Assembly (NCBI GenBank): GCA_963704025.1
Contig: CAVPGP010000002.1
Span: 1-64,000, forward strand
Direction of reading: 5' to 3'
DNA from: CAVPGP01 sp963704025
GTDB lineage: Bacteria > Actinomycetota > Thermoleophilia > Gaiellales > Gaiellaceae
Length of the DNA: 64,000 nucleotides
Positions within the stretch are counted from its first letter, which is position 1. The number at the start of each line of letters is the position of its first letter. This document shows positions 7,927 to 16,977 of the stretch, in pieces. A model generated the notes under the pieces. That model did no database searches. It had not been told where the DNA came from and saw nothing but the letters and a program-made list of their open reading frames with translations. Position numbers and translations under genes: made by a program.

Positions 7927-8445
7927 ATGGCATCCGCCAGCGAAGCCCCGGTCGATCTCTACATCGCGGTCTACTCCGACGCGAACGCCGCCCGGGAAGA
8001 CTGGGTCGGCATCAAGGAGCTCGTCAAAGACGACGTGATCACGCTCGACGGGCTCGTGCTCGTCAGCCGCGGAGCCGACGGGAAGATCCACGTCGACGAC
8101 ACCTTCCACGAGACCCGCAAGGGGGCGACGATCGGTGCGGTCGGCGGCCTCGTCGTCGGCCTCATCTTCCCTCCCGCCTTCCTCGCGTCCGGAGTCGTCG
8201 GCGCGGGCATCGGCGCGGGCGTCGGCGGGCTCAAGTCTCATCACCAGAAGCAGGAGATCAAGGAAGAGGTCGAAGACGTGCTGCCGCCCGACAGCTCCGC
8301 GATCGTGGCGCTGTTCGAGGAACGCTGGGTCGCCGACGTCGAGAAGGCGCTCGCGAAATCGGACAAGGTGGCCAAGCACGAGGTCGATCGTGAGAGCGCC
8401 GACGAGGTCAAGTCCGCTGCCGCGAGCAGCGAAGCGGCGTCGTAG
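7927..8445 (+). CDS. DUF1269 family membrane protein
   Basis: A 172-residue protein. The N-terminal ferredoxin-like half (VDLYIAVYSDANAAREDW ... LVLVSRGADGKIHV) is followed by a glycine-rich hairpin of two hydrophobic segments (about residues 65-100, GATIGAVGGLVVGLIFPPAF and GVVGAGIGAGVGG) and a soluble end. This is the DUF1269 layout; function is unknown, a stress or membrane-associated role is usually guessed. The start follows GGGAGGAGATTC. The stop lies inside a short tandem duplication (TCGTAGGAACTAG twice at 8441-8466). Confidence 0.85.
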   Translation: MASASEAPVDLYIAVYSDANAAREDWVGIKELVKDDVITLDGLVLVSRGADGKIHVDDTFHETRKGATIGAVGGLVVGLIFPPAFLASGVVGAGIGAGVGGLKSHHQKQEIKEEVEDVLPPDSSAIVALFEERWVADVEKALAKSDKVAKHEVDRESADEVKSAAASSEAAS

Positions 8446-8481
8446 GAACTAGTCGTAGGAACTAGCTGACGAACCGGTCGA

Positions 8482-10212
8482 TCAGGCGGCGTCGCCTGCG
8501 ACCGGCGTCGGCTCGGTCCCGTTCGGGCTCAGATCGGCGCCGAGCTGCTTCCGCCACCAGTCGCTCTCGCGCTCGTCGAGGCGATCCTGGAGCTCCCCGA
8601 CGTAGGCGGCCAGGTCGTCCTGGCGGCGGCCGAGACGCTGCTCGCGCTCCGCGACCTCGCGCTCGCGCTTCTCCAGCTTCTCCTCGCGCATGTCGTGGTC
8701 GGCCTCCTGGCGGGCCTCGTGGCGCGTCATCTCCTCCTCGCGGCGCTCCAGCTCCTCCATCTGCGCGGCGATGGCGTTCTCCGTGCGCTGGAGGCGCTTC
8801 TCGAGCCGCTCGAGCCGCGTCTTCTGGGAGTCCATCAGCTTCTCGGAGCTCGTCACCTCGGCCTCGCGGGCGTTCAGCTCGCGCTCGCGTGCGAGCACCG
8901 ACGCCGTTCGCTCGTCGTCCCGGACGATCGACGCCTCGCGGCGGTTGAGCTCCGCCTCGCGCGCGACGAGCAGCGCCTCGCGGGAGTCGAGCTCGGCGGC
9001 ACGTGCGCCGCCGCCCTCGCCGGCGACGAGCAGCTCCGACTCGCGGCGGATCAGATCCGCCTCGCGCTGCTCCAGCTCGGCGAGGAGCGCGAATGCCTCC
9101 TGTGACGTCTGGCCGTGTCCGGCGCGCTCACGGTCGAGGCGCTCCTGGTTCGCCCGCAGCCGGACCTCCCAGGCGGTGAGGCTCGACTCGCCGTCCGCGA
9201 CGGCCTGCTCGCGGGCCTCGAGCTTGCCTTCGATCCTCGCAAGCTCCTGCTCCCGCGTCTCGATTCGGCCCCGCTCCTTCGCGACCTCGGCCTCGGCCGA
9301 GACGGCCTGCTTCCGCCGCTCCTCGATCTCCAGCTCGCGCTCGGCGAGCCCGGCGACCCGCTCGCGCGACGCGGTGTCGCGCTCCGCGAGCGCCACCTCG
9401 CGCTCCGAGATGGACGCGTCGCGGGCGGAGAGCTCGCGGTCGCGCTCGGCCAGCCGGTCCTCGAGCTCGCGGCGCCGCTGCTCGGCCTCGGCCTGCGTCT
9501 CGCTGCGGAGCCGCAGGAGCACTTCCTCGCGCTCCGCCACCTGGCGCTCGCGCTCCGCGACCATCTGGAGCTGGGAGGCGACCTCCGCGGCCGCGAGCTC
9601 GCGCTCGCCGTCGGCAGAGGTGAGAGTCTCGAGCTTGGCGTTCACCTGCGCCTCGCGCTCGGCGGCGCGCGCCTCCATGGCGCCCGCCTTCGCCTGCAGG
9701 TCGGCCAGCTCGCGCTGCCCGTCCTCGAGCTCGCGTCGCGCGTCGGTCAGCTCCTGCTGGGCCGTGTCGAGCCGGCGGGACGCCGTCTCGAGCTCGCGCC
9801 CGCGCGTCTGCAGCTCGCGGGTCAGCGCGTCGGAGGCCTCATGCTGCTCGTCGAGCTCGTGCTCGCGCGCCGCCAGCGCCTCCTCGGCCGCGGCGAGCTG
9901 CGCCTGCTTCTGGGCGAGCTCGGACTCGCGCTGGCTCGTGTCGCCCGCAGCTTCGAGCTCCTGCTTGTAGACCTCGACCTGCCGCGCGAGCGCGGTGCGC
10001 AGCTCTTCCTCGCGCCCGAGCGACGCCTTCAGCTCGGCGCGGATCATCTCGAGGTCGTCGAGACCGTGCGGGGAGAGGGCAGGCGGCTGCGGTGCGGATT
10101 CCTCCTCCTCGACGGAGACGGACTCCTCGAGCTCCTGCGGCTCGAGCTCCTCGCGCCGTTTCGCGAGCTGCGCGCGGAGGCCGGTGCCGAATCCCTTTTC
10201 GGTCTCCGCCAT
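8482..10212 (-). CDS. Long coiled-coil protein at the end of the Tad operon
   Basis: A 576-residue protein that is almost entirely heptad-patterned, rich in Glu, Arg, Ala and Leu, with recurring 'REAELNRREA' and 'LAERERE' blocks; predicted as one long coiled coil from about residue 50 to 545. The ends are low-complexity (acidic VSVEEEESAP at the N-terminus). No enzymatic domain is seen. It begins one base after the tadC stop on the same strand, so it is probably the last gene of the pilus operon and may be a scaffold or polarity factor for the apparatus. That role is inferred only from position. Confidence 0.8.
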   Translation of the reverse strand: MAETEKGFGTGLRAQLAKRREELEPQELEESVSVEEEESAPQPPALSPHGLDDLEMIRAELKASLGREEELRTALARQVEVYKQELEAAGDTSQRESELAQKQAQLAAAEEALAAREHELDEQHEASDALTRELQTRGRELETASRRLDTAQQELTDARRELEDGQRELADLQAKAGAMEARAAEREAQVNAKLETLTSADGERELAAAEVASQLQMVAERERQVAEREEVLLRLRSETQAEAEQRRRELEDRLAERDRELSARDASISEREVALAERDTASRERVAGLAERELEIEERRKQAVSAEAEVAKERGRIETREQELARIEGKLEAREQAVADGESSLTAWEVRLRANQERLDRERAGHGQTSQEAFALLAELEQREADLIRRESELLVAGEGGGARAAELDSREALLVAREAELNRREASIVRDDERTASVLARERELNAREAEVTSSEKLMDSQKTRLERLEKRLQRTENAIAAQMEELERREEEMTRHEARQEADHDMREEKLEKREREVAEREQRLGRRQDDLAAYVGELQDRLDERESDWWRKQLGADLSPNGTEPTPVAGDAA

Positions 10213-11112
10213 CTAGAACACCTTCGACAGGTTGAGCATCGCCGGCCCGAGGATGACGAGGAACATGGCCGGGAAGATGAAGAGGACGGTGGGGAAGAGC
10301 ATCTTGATCGGGGCCTTCATGGCGCGCTCCTCGGCGGCGGCCTGACGCCGCAGCCGTGTGTCGGCGGCCTGGACGCGGAGGATCCGCCCGAGCGAGATGC
10401 CGAGCTGGTCGGCCTGGATGATCGAGCGGACGAACGCGGCCATCTCGGGCGCGGGCACGCGCTCGGCCAGCTTCTTGAGGGCATCCTGGCGGCTCTCGCC
10501 GATGCGCATCTCGCCGAGCGTCATCGAGAACTCCTCGACGAGCGCGCCGTCCATGTGGTCGGTCAGCTTCGAGATCGCGCCGTCGAAGCCCATCCCGGCC
10601 TCGACCGAGACGGCGAGCAGGTCGAGCGCGTCAGGCAGCTGGCTGCGCACGGCCTCGCGCCGGGAGCGCGCGCGAGACGTGACCAGCACGTCCGGGAGCA
10701 TGAACCCGGCGCCCGCGAAGAGCACGGTGAAGAGCAGCCCGTTGCCGGGGCCCTTCGAGATCCCGGCCATCAGGCCGAGCATGATCCCGATCACGCCCGA
10801 GCCGCCCTTCGCCGCGAGGTACGTCTGCGGCGTGACCCTCTGCGAAAGGCCGGCCGCGAGCAGCTTCAGCTGGATCCCCTCGATCGACGCCTTCGGGTTG
10901 AGCCGGAGTGCGAGGTTCGCGAGGCGGGCCGCCATCGGCATCATCACCCGATCGCTGAAGCGCCGCCGGTCGACGGTTCCCGGCAGGCGCACGCGCCCGT
11001 AGGACCGCGCGCGGCGGACGGAGAGCTGGCGCTGGCGCGCCGGAGAGAGCACGAGCTCGCCGACCGCGTAGGCGGCGGCGGCGAGACAGGCGGCGGCGAG
11101 GAGGAGCAGCAT
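10213..11112 (-). CDS. tadC: TadC-type pilus inner-membrane platform protein (T2SF domain)
   Basis: A 299-residue membrane protein: an N-terminal TM helix (MLLLLAAACLAAAAYAVGEL), a basic region, two closely spaced TM segments near residues 90-130, a cytoplasmic T2SF/GspF helical bundle with QLPDALDLLAVSVEAGMGFD, and a final TM near the C-terminus. Members pair with TadB to form the membrane platform on which the CpaF ATPase works during Flp pilus assembly. It starts 7 bp after the VWA-TadB gene and is followed immediately by the coiled-coil gene. Confidence 0.92.
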   Translation of the reverse strand: MLLLLAAACLAAAAYAVGELVLSPARQRQLSVRRARSYGRVRLPGTVDRRRFSDRVMMPMAARLANLALRLNPKASIEGIQLKLLAAGLSQRVTPQTYLAAKGGSGVIGIMLGLMAGISKGPGNGLLFTVLFAGAGFMLPDVLVTSRARSRREAVRSQLPDALDLLAVSVEAGMGFDGAISKLTDHMDGALVEEFSMTLGEMRIGESRQDALKKLAERVPAPEMAAFVRSIIQADQLGISLGRILRVQAADTRLRRQAAAEERAMKAPIKMLFPTVLFIFPAMFLVILGPAMLNLSKVF

Positions 11113-11119
11113 CAGCGGT

Positions 11120-12814
11120 TCACCCCTTGAAGGAGACGATCTTCTTCAGGAGCAGCGAGCCGAAGGTCATCATCATGAGGCCGATGATGATCAGCTTGTG
11201 CCCTGTGGACGTGTGGTAGAGCGGGGACATGTACTCACGGTTGAGGAGCGTCAGCGCAAGGGCGACGAAGAAGGGCAGGCCGACGAGCGTGTAGGCCGAC
11301 ATGCGGCCCATGGCGGTCAGGCCCTTGATCTTGCGTGCGAACTGCTGCCGCTGGCGGACAGCCTCGGCGACCATGTCGAAGAGCCCGGCGAGCGAGCCGC
11401 CGACCTGTCGCTGGATGGTGACGGCGCTGACCACGAACTCGAGGTTCTTCGAGCCGACGCGCTGAGCCATCTCCTCGAGGGCATCGTCCATCGGGCGGCC
11501 GAGCCGCGTCTCCGTCAGCACGCGCTTGAACTCCTTCGCTGCCGGCTGGGCGCCCTCCTCGACGACGGTCTGGATGCCCTGCCGGAAGCTGTGCCCCGCC
11601 TTCAGGGACGCGGCGATCGTGATCAGCAGGTCGGGGAGCTGGTTCTCGAACGCGTTCAGCCGTCGGGAGGCACGGAACTTCGCGAAGAGGAACGGGAGCG
11701 AGGTGCCGACGAAGAGCCCGACGAGGATGGTGAGCGCACCGTTGCCGGTCATCGCGACGAGGATGCCCAGGGCGACGCCCGAGCCGCCGGCGATGTAGAG
11801 GAACTCGGCGGGCTTGAGCGGCATGTCTGCACGCTCGAGCAGGCGCTGGACGGCCCGCCACTGGCGCAGGTGCCCGAAGGTCTCCTCGGTCGCCCGCAGG
11901 ATGTTGCGGAAGCCGGAGAGCCGCCGGTCGCGCTGGCGGCGCTTCGTCTCCTTGGCGATGCCCGCGAGATGCGGCTGCAGGCGGCGCGTCAGCCAGAGGC
12001 CTTCGCGCGCCGCGAGGAAGAACGCGAACGCGAGCAGGATGAGCAGCCCGACCGCGAGCGCGATCACGAGCGTCCCGCCTGCCTCATAGAGGCTCTTTGG
12101 CAGCAGCGACGAGGGCTTCGAGGCCGGGTCGTTCGCGTAGAGCCCGGCGGGGAGGCTGACGGATGCCGCCGCGGAGCCTGCGCCCGGGACGCGTGCCTGG
12201 AGCCGGAGCGCGTCCCCGGGGCGGGCGGCGGTGAGGTAGCCGACGCGCCACGTGCGCGCGAGCTCCGCGGCGATGCCCGCATAGACCGCGGGCAAGCTGG
12301 TGCTCGACTTGGCGGCGCGATAGGTGCCGCCCGTCGAGGCGGCGAGCTCCTTGAGAGCCGCCGGCGAGAAGCCGGGCGCCGCGATCGCGACGGGATAGAC
12401 GACGACCCCGGCGTCGCGGGCCGCCCTGACGGCGTCCTCGAGGGTGTCGTTGCTCGAGACGTCACGGCCGTCGGTGAGGACGATCAGCACCCGGCCGGGG
12501 TTGACCTCGCCGTTCAGGTCGCGCGCGGAAAGGTCGACGGCGTCGTAGAGGGCCGTTCCCGGCTTCGGGTCGACGGAGACGGCCCGAAGCGCCGCCTCGG
12601 AGTCGATGCTCGAGGAGGAGAAGCCGGTCAGCGCGACGGCGCGGTGCCCGAAGAGGACGATCTGCACGCGGTCGGTCTCGGACTTCGCCGCGACGAACGC
12701 GCGCGCGGCCGCGACGGCGTGCGTGAACGCGGCTCCGTGCATCGACTGTGAGCGGTCGATCGCCAGCACGACGCTTTTCGCCTTGCCGAGGTTCTGGGTC
12801 TCGAGGGCCGCCAC
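11120..12814 (-). CDS. tadB: VWA domain fused to TadB-type platform protein
   Basis: 564 residues as read from the internal GTG. Residues about 12-190 form a von Willebrand factor A domain with a MIDAS motif (AIDRSQSMHG, then TGDGRD-like LTDGRDVSS), followed by a TM helix near 245-270 and a T2SF/GspF domain (NQLPDLLITIAASLKAGHSF) with two terminal TM helices. The VWA part is expected outside the membrane. The true N-terminus, with signal peptide, lies in another frame at 12815-13019; one extra base near 12817 separates them. Total length from 13019 is 1,900 nt, that is 3n+1, as expected for a single-base insertion. Confidence 0.88.
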   Translation of the reverse strand: MAALETQNLGKAKSVVLAIDRSQSMHGAAFTHAVAAARAFVAAKSETDRVQIVLFGHRAVALTGFSSSSIDSEAALRAVSVDPKPGTALYDAVDLSARDLNGEVNPGRVLIVLTDGRDVSSNDTLEDAVRAARDAGVVVYPVAIAAPGFSPAALKELAASTGGTYRAAKSSTSLPAVYAGIAAELARTWRVGYLTAARPGDALRLQARVPGAGSAAASVSLPAGLYANDPASKPSSLLPKSLYEAGGTLVIALAVGLLILLAFAFFLAAREGLWLTRRLQPHLAGIAKETKRRQRDRRLSGFRNILRATEETFGHLRQWRAVQRLLERADMPLKPAEFLYIAGGSGVALGILVAMTGNGALTILVGLFVGTSLPFLFAKFRASRRLNAFENQLPDLLITIAASLKAGHSFRQGIQTVVEEGAQPAAKEFKRVLTETRLGRPMDDALEEMAQRVGSKNLEFVVSAVTIQRQVGGSLAGLFDMVAEAVRQRQQFARKIKGLTAMGRMSAYTLVGLPFFVALALTLLNREYMSPLYHTSTGHKLIIIGLMMMTFGSLLLKKIVSFKG

Positions 12815-13019
12815 GCCGACGGCCGTTCTCGGTCACCGTGGGCTGGTGCGACGACGGGCTCGGGGTCACGACCGAGAAGCGCACGGTCGGGTAGCCGGTC
12901 GTGTCGACGCTGGAGAGGCGAACACCGGCCGCCGCCGCCGCGGACGGCACGGCCGCGGCGGCGACGATTGCGAGCACGAGGACGCGCCGCCGCTTCCAGA
13001 GACGGAGCCGACGGGTCAC
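12815..13019 (-). pseudogene. Frame-shifted N-terminus of the VWA-TadB gene
   Basis: GTG at 13019 overlaps the cpaF stop (GTGA). It encodes a basic start, a signal peptide (VLVLAIVAAAAVPSAAAAAG) and a beta-rich lead ending in QPTVTENGR, after which the frame is lost at GTCGGCG (gene strand, near 12817). Removing one G makes the sequence run directly into VAALETQNLGK of the VWA domain. The four-base overlap with cpaF shows this is the natural start. Confidence 0.85.
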
Positions 13020-14449
13020 TCGTAGCCTCCGAAGGACGAAGCGGCGAATGACGGCCGCAGCTCGGACTCGTCCGCGGTGAAGAACGTGGGCGGGAGGACG
13101 ACCCCGTTCGCGGCGAGCTTCTCGAGGAAGTGGGGCTTCAATCCCGTGCAGGACAGCGGCGCAAGCAGCCGGGAGCCGCGCGACATCGCCGCGCTCTCCT
13201 CGTCGGGCTGCTTGGCGAGGAAGATGTCCTGGAGGGTGATGATGTCGGACTCCATGCCCAGCACCTCGGCGACGTGGGTGATGCGGCGGGAGCCGTCGAC
13301 CAGGCGCGAGATCTGCACCAGCAGGTCGAACGCCGAGGCGATCTGCTCGCGGATCGCCCGGTGCGGCAGCTCGACGCCGGCGGTGAGCACCAGCGTCTCG
13401 AGCCGCGACAGCGCGTCCCGCGGCGAGTTCGCGTGGATCGTGGTCAGCGAGCCCTCGTGGCCGGTGTTCATCGCCTGGAGCATGTCCAGGGTCTCCGGGC
13501 CGCGGACCTCGCCGACGATGATCCGGTCGGGGCGCATCCGGAGGGCGTTCCGGACGAGCTCGCGGATCCGAACCTCGCCCTGGCCCTCGATGTTCGGCGG
13601 CCGGGCCTCGAGCGTGATCACGTGCTCCTGCTGGAGCTGGAGCTCCGCGGCGTCCTCGATCGTGACGACGCGCTCGTCGTTCGGCACGAACGCGGACATG
13701 GCGTTGAGCGTCGTCGTCTTGCCGGTGCCGGTACCGCCGGAGATCAGGATGTTCAGCTTCCCGCGGACGCAGGCGGCGAGGAACTGCGCCGCCTTGGCGG
13801 AGATCGAGCCGAACGCGATCAGGTCGTTGATCGTGTACGGGTCGCGCGCGAACTTCCGGATCGTCAGCGTGGGACCGCGCAACGCCAGCGGGGGGATGAT
13901 CGCGTTGACGCGGCTCCCGTCCGGGAGGCGGGCGTCGACCATCGGCGACGACTCGTCGATCCGGCGGCCGACCTGCGAGACGATCTTGTCGACGATCCGG
14001 AGCACGTGGGCGTCGTCGACGAAGCGGATGTCCGTCTTCTCGACCTTGCCGGCCCGCTCGACGTACACCTTGTCGTAGGCGTTCACCATCACCTCGGTGA
14101 TCGAGTCGTCCGCGAGGAGCGGCTCGATCGGCCCGTAGCCGAGGATGTCGTCGGCGATCTCCCGCACCATCTTCCGCCGCTCCTCGCGCGTGAGCGGCGT
14201 GCGGTCGAGCGTCAGCTCCTCGGTGACGGTGCGGAGGACGCGCTCCGAGAGGTCCTCGCCCGGGTCGCGCTTGAAGAGCTCCGGGCCCAGCTTCGCGATG
14301 CACGCGTGGTGGATCCGGGTCTTGAGCTCCCCGTACGGGTCCGCCTCGCGACGGACCTCGGCCTGCTCCGCGGACTGCTGTCCCGGCTCCAGGAGGAGCG
14401 CGGCGTTACTGGTCGTCTGCTGCTTCGAGAGGCGGTCGTGGAGGCCCAT
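13016..14449 (-). CDS. cpaF: CpaF/TadA family pilus assembly ATPase
   Basis: A 477-residue secretion ATPase. The N-terminal domain (ELKTRIHHACIAKLG ... DDILGYGPIEPLL) is followed by the motor with Walker A ISGGTGTGKTTTLN, the Asp-box VVTIEDAAELQL, Walker B MRPDRIIVGEVRGPE and the His box TGHEGSLTTIHANS. It powers assembly of Flp pili at the cytoplasmic face, acting on TadB/TadC. The ATG at 14449 is chosen because it begins the family N-terminus and lies 2 bp after cpaE. The C-terminal 70 residues (from AKQPDEESA) are longer than usual for the family. Confidence 0.95.
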   Translation of the reverse strand: MGLHDRLSKQQTTSNAALLLEPGQQSAEQAEVRREADPYGELKTRIHHACIAKLGPELFKRDPGEDLSERVLRTVTEELTLDRTPLTREERRKMVREIADDILGYGPIEPLLADDSITEVMVNAYDKVYVERAGKVEKTDIRFVDDAHVLRIVDKIVSQVGRRIDESSPMVDARLPDGSRVNAIIPPLALRGPTLTIRKFARDPYTINDLIAFGSISAKAAQFLAACVRGKLNILISGGTGTGKTTTLNAMSAFVPNDERVVTIEDAAELQLQQEHVITLEARPPNIEGQGEVRIRELVRNALRMRPDRIIVGEVRGPETLDMLQAMNTGHEGSLTTIHANSPRDALSRLETLVLTAGVELPHRAIREQIASAFDLLVQISRLVDGSRRITHVAEVLGMESDIITLQDIFLAKQPDEESAAMSRGSRLLAPLSCTGLKPHFLEKLAANGVVLPPTFFTADESELRPSFAASSFGGYE

Positions 14450-14451
14450 CG

Positions 14452-15642
14452 CTAGGTCCTCGCGAAGGAGAGGACGCGGCGCTTCTGGCGCTCGTCCTTC
14501 TCGGCCGGGAGGAGGGTCTTCGCCAGCTCGCGGATCGCCTTCGAGAAGTCCGCACCGGGCTCGGCCAGCACGGCCGGATTTCCCCGGTTGACGGACAACG
14601 GCACGGCCCGCTCGCTCGGCACCTCGGACATCACCTTGACCTTCAGTGACGCCTCGACCTCCTTGCGCTTGAGGCCGACCTTCGAGTTCGCCCGGTTGAG
14701 GACGAACTTGATCCGCTGCGACGGGAAGGACAGCAGCTCGAGCGTCTGCAACGAGAGACGGACGTTCTTGAGGGTCGGGACGTCGAGCCCGCACACCATC
14801 ATCAGCTCGTCCGTCCGGTCGAGGGTGGCGAGCATCGGCCCGTGGAAGAAGGGCGAGGTGTCGACCACGATCACGTCGTAGGCCTCGCGGGCGACGTCGA
14901 GCAGCAGCCCGAGCTTTCCCTCGGTGACGAGCTCGGCATCCTCCGGGCGCAGCGGCGCGGGGAGGACGTCGAGACCCGACGGGTGCCGGGTGATGTAGCC
15001 GGCGAGCTTCTCGACGTCGAGCTCGCCCGGCGCCACGACCAGGTCGTAGATCGTCTTGTCGGGCTCGATTCCGAGCACGATCGCGGCGTCGCCGAACTGG
15101 AGGTCGAGGTCCAGCAGGAGCACGCGCTTCGACTCGTGCTTGGCGATGGCAGCTGCGAGGTTCGTTGCCATCACGGTCTTGCCCGTCCCGCCCTTGGGCG
15201 AGAAGACGGTCACGATCCTGCCGTGCCGCGGGCGGTGGCTGGTGACGTGCAGCTGGCGCTTCGTGTGCGACGCCTTCCGGATCGCGAAGACCACGTTCTC
15301 GACCAGCTGGGGCAGGAGGAGGACGTCGGTGACGTCTGCCTCGAGCGCCTCCTCGAGCAGCGCGGCCGACTCGCCGGCTGCGATGACGATGATCGGCGCG
15401 CGCGTCTGCTCGCGGATCGCGGCGATCTCCGTCGCCGGCAGCGAGCTGGACCGCGTCGCGTGCAGGACGCAGTCGAGGTGGCCGCCTGCGAGCGTTGCGG
15501 CCGCCTGGGCGACGTTCTCTGCGGACCCGACCAGTTCGAGCTCGCGGTGGGCGTTGAGCGACTCGCGGAGCGTCCCGAGTCCCTCGCAGTCGCCCGTGAC
15601 GAAGATACGGACGCGCTCGTGCGTCTCGGTCTCGGTGCTCAT
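14452..15642 (-). CDS. cpaE: CpaE/TadZ-like ParA-family ATPase
   Basis: A 396-residue protein with an N-terminal receiver-like domain (about residues 10-125, VRIFVTGDCEGLGTL ... VTDVLLLPQ) and a C-terminal MinD/ParA ATPase domain with deviant Walker A FSPKGGTGKT near residue 148, Walker A' LLLDLDLQFGD and DVIVVDTSP. CpaE/TadZ localises the Tad apparatus, often to a pole. It starts with ATGA overlapping the cpaB stop and ends 2 bp before cpaF, so the operon is tightly coupled. Confidence 0.93.
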   Translation of the reverse strand: MSTETETHERVRIFVTGDCEGLGTLRESLNAHRELELVGSAENVAQAAATLAGGHLDCVLHATRSSSLPATEIAAIREQTRAPIIVIAAGESAALLEEALEADVTDVLLLPQLVENVVFAIRKASHTKRQLHVTSHRPRHGRIVTVFSPKGGTGKTVMATNLAAAIAKHESKRVLLLDLDLQFGDAAIVLGIEPDKTIYDLVVAPGELDVEKLAGYITRHPSGLDVLPAPLRPEDAELVTEGKLGLLLDVAREAYDVIVVDTSPFFHGPMLATLDRTDELMMVCGLDVPTLKNVRLSLQTLELLSFPSQRIKFVLNRANSKVGLKRKEVEASLKVKVMSEVPSERAVPLSVNRGNPAVLAEPGADFSKAIRELAKTLLPAEKDERQKRRVLSFART

Positions 15643-16430
15643 CTGCCACTCCCCGTCGTGAGGTTTTCCGTGAGGTGCTTCAGCTCGGACGAGCGGAGCC
15701 CGTCCTTGAGGACGGTCATGTTCGACTCGACCGCTTCCGGGCTGTCCGCCGGGTCGACGACGGGGCGGAGCTGGAGCGACCAGTCGTTCTGCGAGCCCTG
15801 CGCGGTCACCTGAAGCAGCTTCTGCACCTGGGTGTCCCGCACGGCGAGCATGACGTTGAAGCTCCCGCTCGCGGACTGGGTCAGCTTGCCGGAGATCTCG
15901 GGCGACGTCGGGGCGTGGAGCACCTCGAGGTCGCGGAGCACGATGCGGGTGAACTTCACGTCCTTGTTCGGATCGGGGCGAATCGAGGCGACGAGGTCCA
16001 CGTGGTCGCCCTCGCGGAGGGTGCCGGCGAGGAGCTGGTTCTGGTCGCCCGGCAGCTGGTACGCGCGCATCGTGCCCTTGATCTGGGCCTGGATGCCGCG
16101 CTCCTGGACGCTGCCGAACCGGCGTGCCGTGACCTGCTCGCCGGCGTAGAGAGGCTCGGTCAGGATCAGGCGCTCGACCTGGTCCGGGGCGGAGATGGCC
16201 CCGGGGACGACCGTGCGCTTGGCCACGTTCTCCGACGCCAGCAGCTTGCCCTTGACGAGCTCGCTGCCCGACGTGCCGGCCGGGACGTCCTTCGCCGCGA
16301 CGAAGACCTTGACGGTGTCCTCGCCGGACTGGACGTTGCGTTTGTAGTTGCTCACGTAGAACGTCGTCAGCAGCGCAGCCACGAGCGCCAGCGCCACTGC
16401 GACGAGAATGTTTCTGGCGCGGTAGGTCAT
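15639..16430 (-). CDS. cpaB: Flp pilus assembly protein CpaB/RcpC
   Basis: A 263-residue protein with an N-terminal TM helix (NILVAVALALVAALLTTFYV), a SAF domain (VFVAAKDVPAGTSGSEL ... EPLYAGEQVTARRF) and the RcpC-like second half with LPGDQNQLLAGTLREGDHVD. CpaB proteins sit outside the membrane and help guide pilus assembly; in diderms they contact the secretin, which is absent here. It lies 43 bp after tadE and overlaps cpaE by four bases. Confidence 0.93.
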   Translation of the reverse strand: MTYRARNILVAVALALVAALLTTFYVSNYKRNVQSGEDTVKVFVAAKDVPAGTSGSELVKGKLLASENVAKRTVVPGAISAPDQVERLILTEPLYAGEQVTARRFGSVQERGIQAQIKGTMRAYQLPGDQNQLLAGTLREGDHVDLVASIRPDPNKDVKFTRIVLRDLEVLHAPTSPEISGKLTQSASGSFNVMLAVRDTQVQKLLQVTAQGSQNDWSLQLRPVVDPADSPEAVESNMTVLKDGLRSSELKHLTENLTTGSGR

Positions 16431-16473
16431 GTGCCGTTCCTTTGTTTTCTTCGAGGGCGGATTGGTCGGGCGC

Positions 16474-16887
16474 TCATTCGACGCGCTCGGTCGTGGAGCT
16501 CGACAGGCGGCCGGAGCGGAACACCACGCCGAGCAGGTTGATCTCGTAGGGATAGGTGGCCGTCACGGTCACGTCCTGCCCCGGGGACCAGGGGGTGGCT
16601 CCCGGTGTGACGGTGACCCGCAGGTCGCCGGTGAAGCCGGCCGAGCGGCGGACGGCGCTGTCGGCCGCGGCGACCGGGTTCGTCAACGACCGCGAGACCG
16701 CGGCCTGGCGCGCGCCGGCGCGTACGGCGTCGGTGAGCGTGACGTAGTTCCTGAAGACGATCCCGAGCTGGATGATCGCGAGCAGCACGAGGCACATCAC
16801 GGGCAGGCAGAGCGCCAGCTCGGCCATGGTCTGGCCGCGCTCGGCACGGGCCTTCCTCTTGATTGCGACGATCATCGGAGGTGTCAT
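16474..16887 (-). CDS. TadE-family pseudopilin
   Basis: About 137 residues from the ATG at 16887 (an ATG at 16875 is equally possible). It begins with a basic stretch and the prepilin-like motif ERGQTMAELALCLPV, followed by one hydrophobic helix and an outward domain (TVTPGATPWSPGQDVTVTAT). This is the TadE-like pattern of a minor pilin processed by a prepilin peptidase. An upstream in-frame extension is Pro/Ala-rich and not convincing. It lies between the flp pilin gene and cpaB. Confidence 0.88.
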   Translation of the reverse strand: MTPPMIVAIKRKARAERGQTMAELALCLPVMCLVLLAIIQLGIVFRNYVTLTDAVRAGARQAAVSRSLTNPVAAADSAVRRSAGFTGDLRVTVTPGATPWSPGQDVTVTATYPYEINLLGVVFRSGRLSSSTTERVE

Positions 16888-16977
16888 TGGCGGCGGTGGT
16901 GGTGTTGCGGAATCGGGGGCTTGAGGGTGGCGGCGGGCCTCATGCGGCTCGAGGCCCGCCGCCACGGAAGGCGATCA

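Noticed and set aside
8441..8466. Tandem TCGTAGGAACTAG at the end of the DUF1269 gene
   Set aside because: Only two copies of 13 bp at a stop codon; a simple slippage duplication with no sign of function.
8690..9970. Long Ser/Arg-rich plus-strand open frame opposite the coiled-coil gene
   Set aside because: It is the antisense of Glu/Arg/Ala codons in the coiled-coil gene; composition is extreme and there is no start signal.
13016..15649. An 877-residue minus-strand frame covering cpaF and cpaE
   Set aside because: The upstream half is an out-of-frame shadow of cpaE; cpaF starts at the ATG at 14449.
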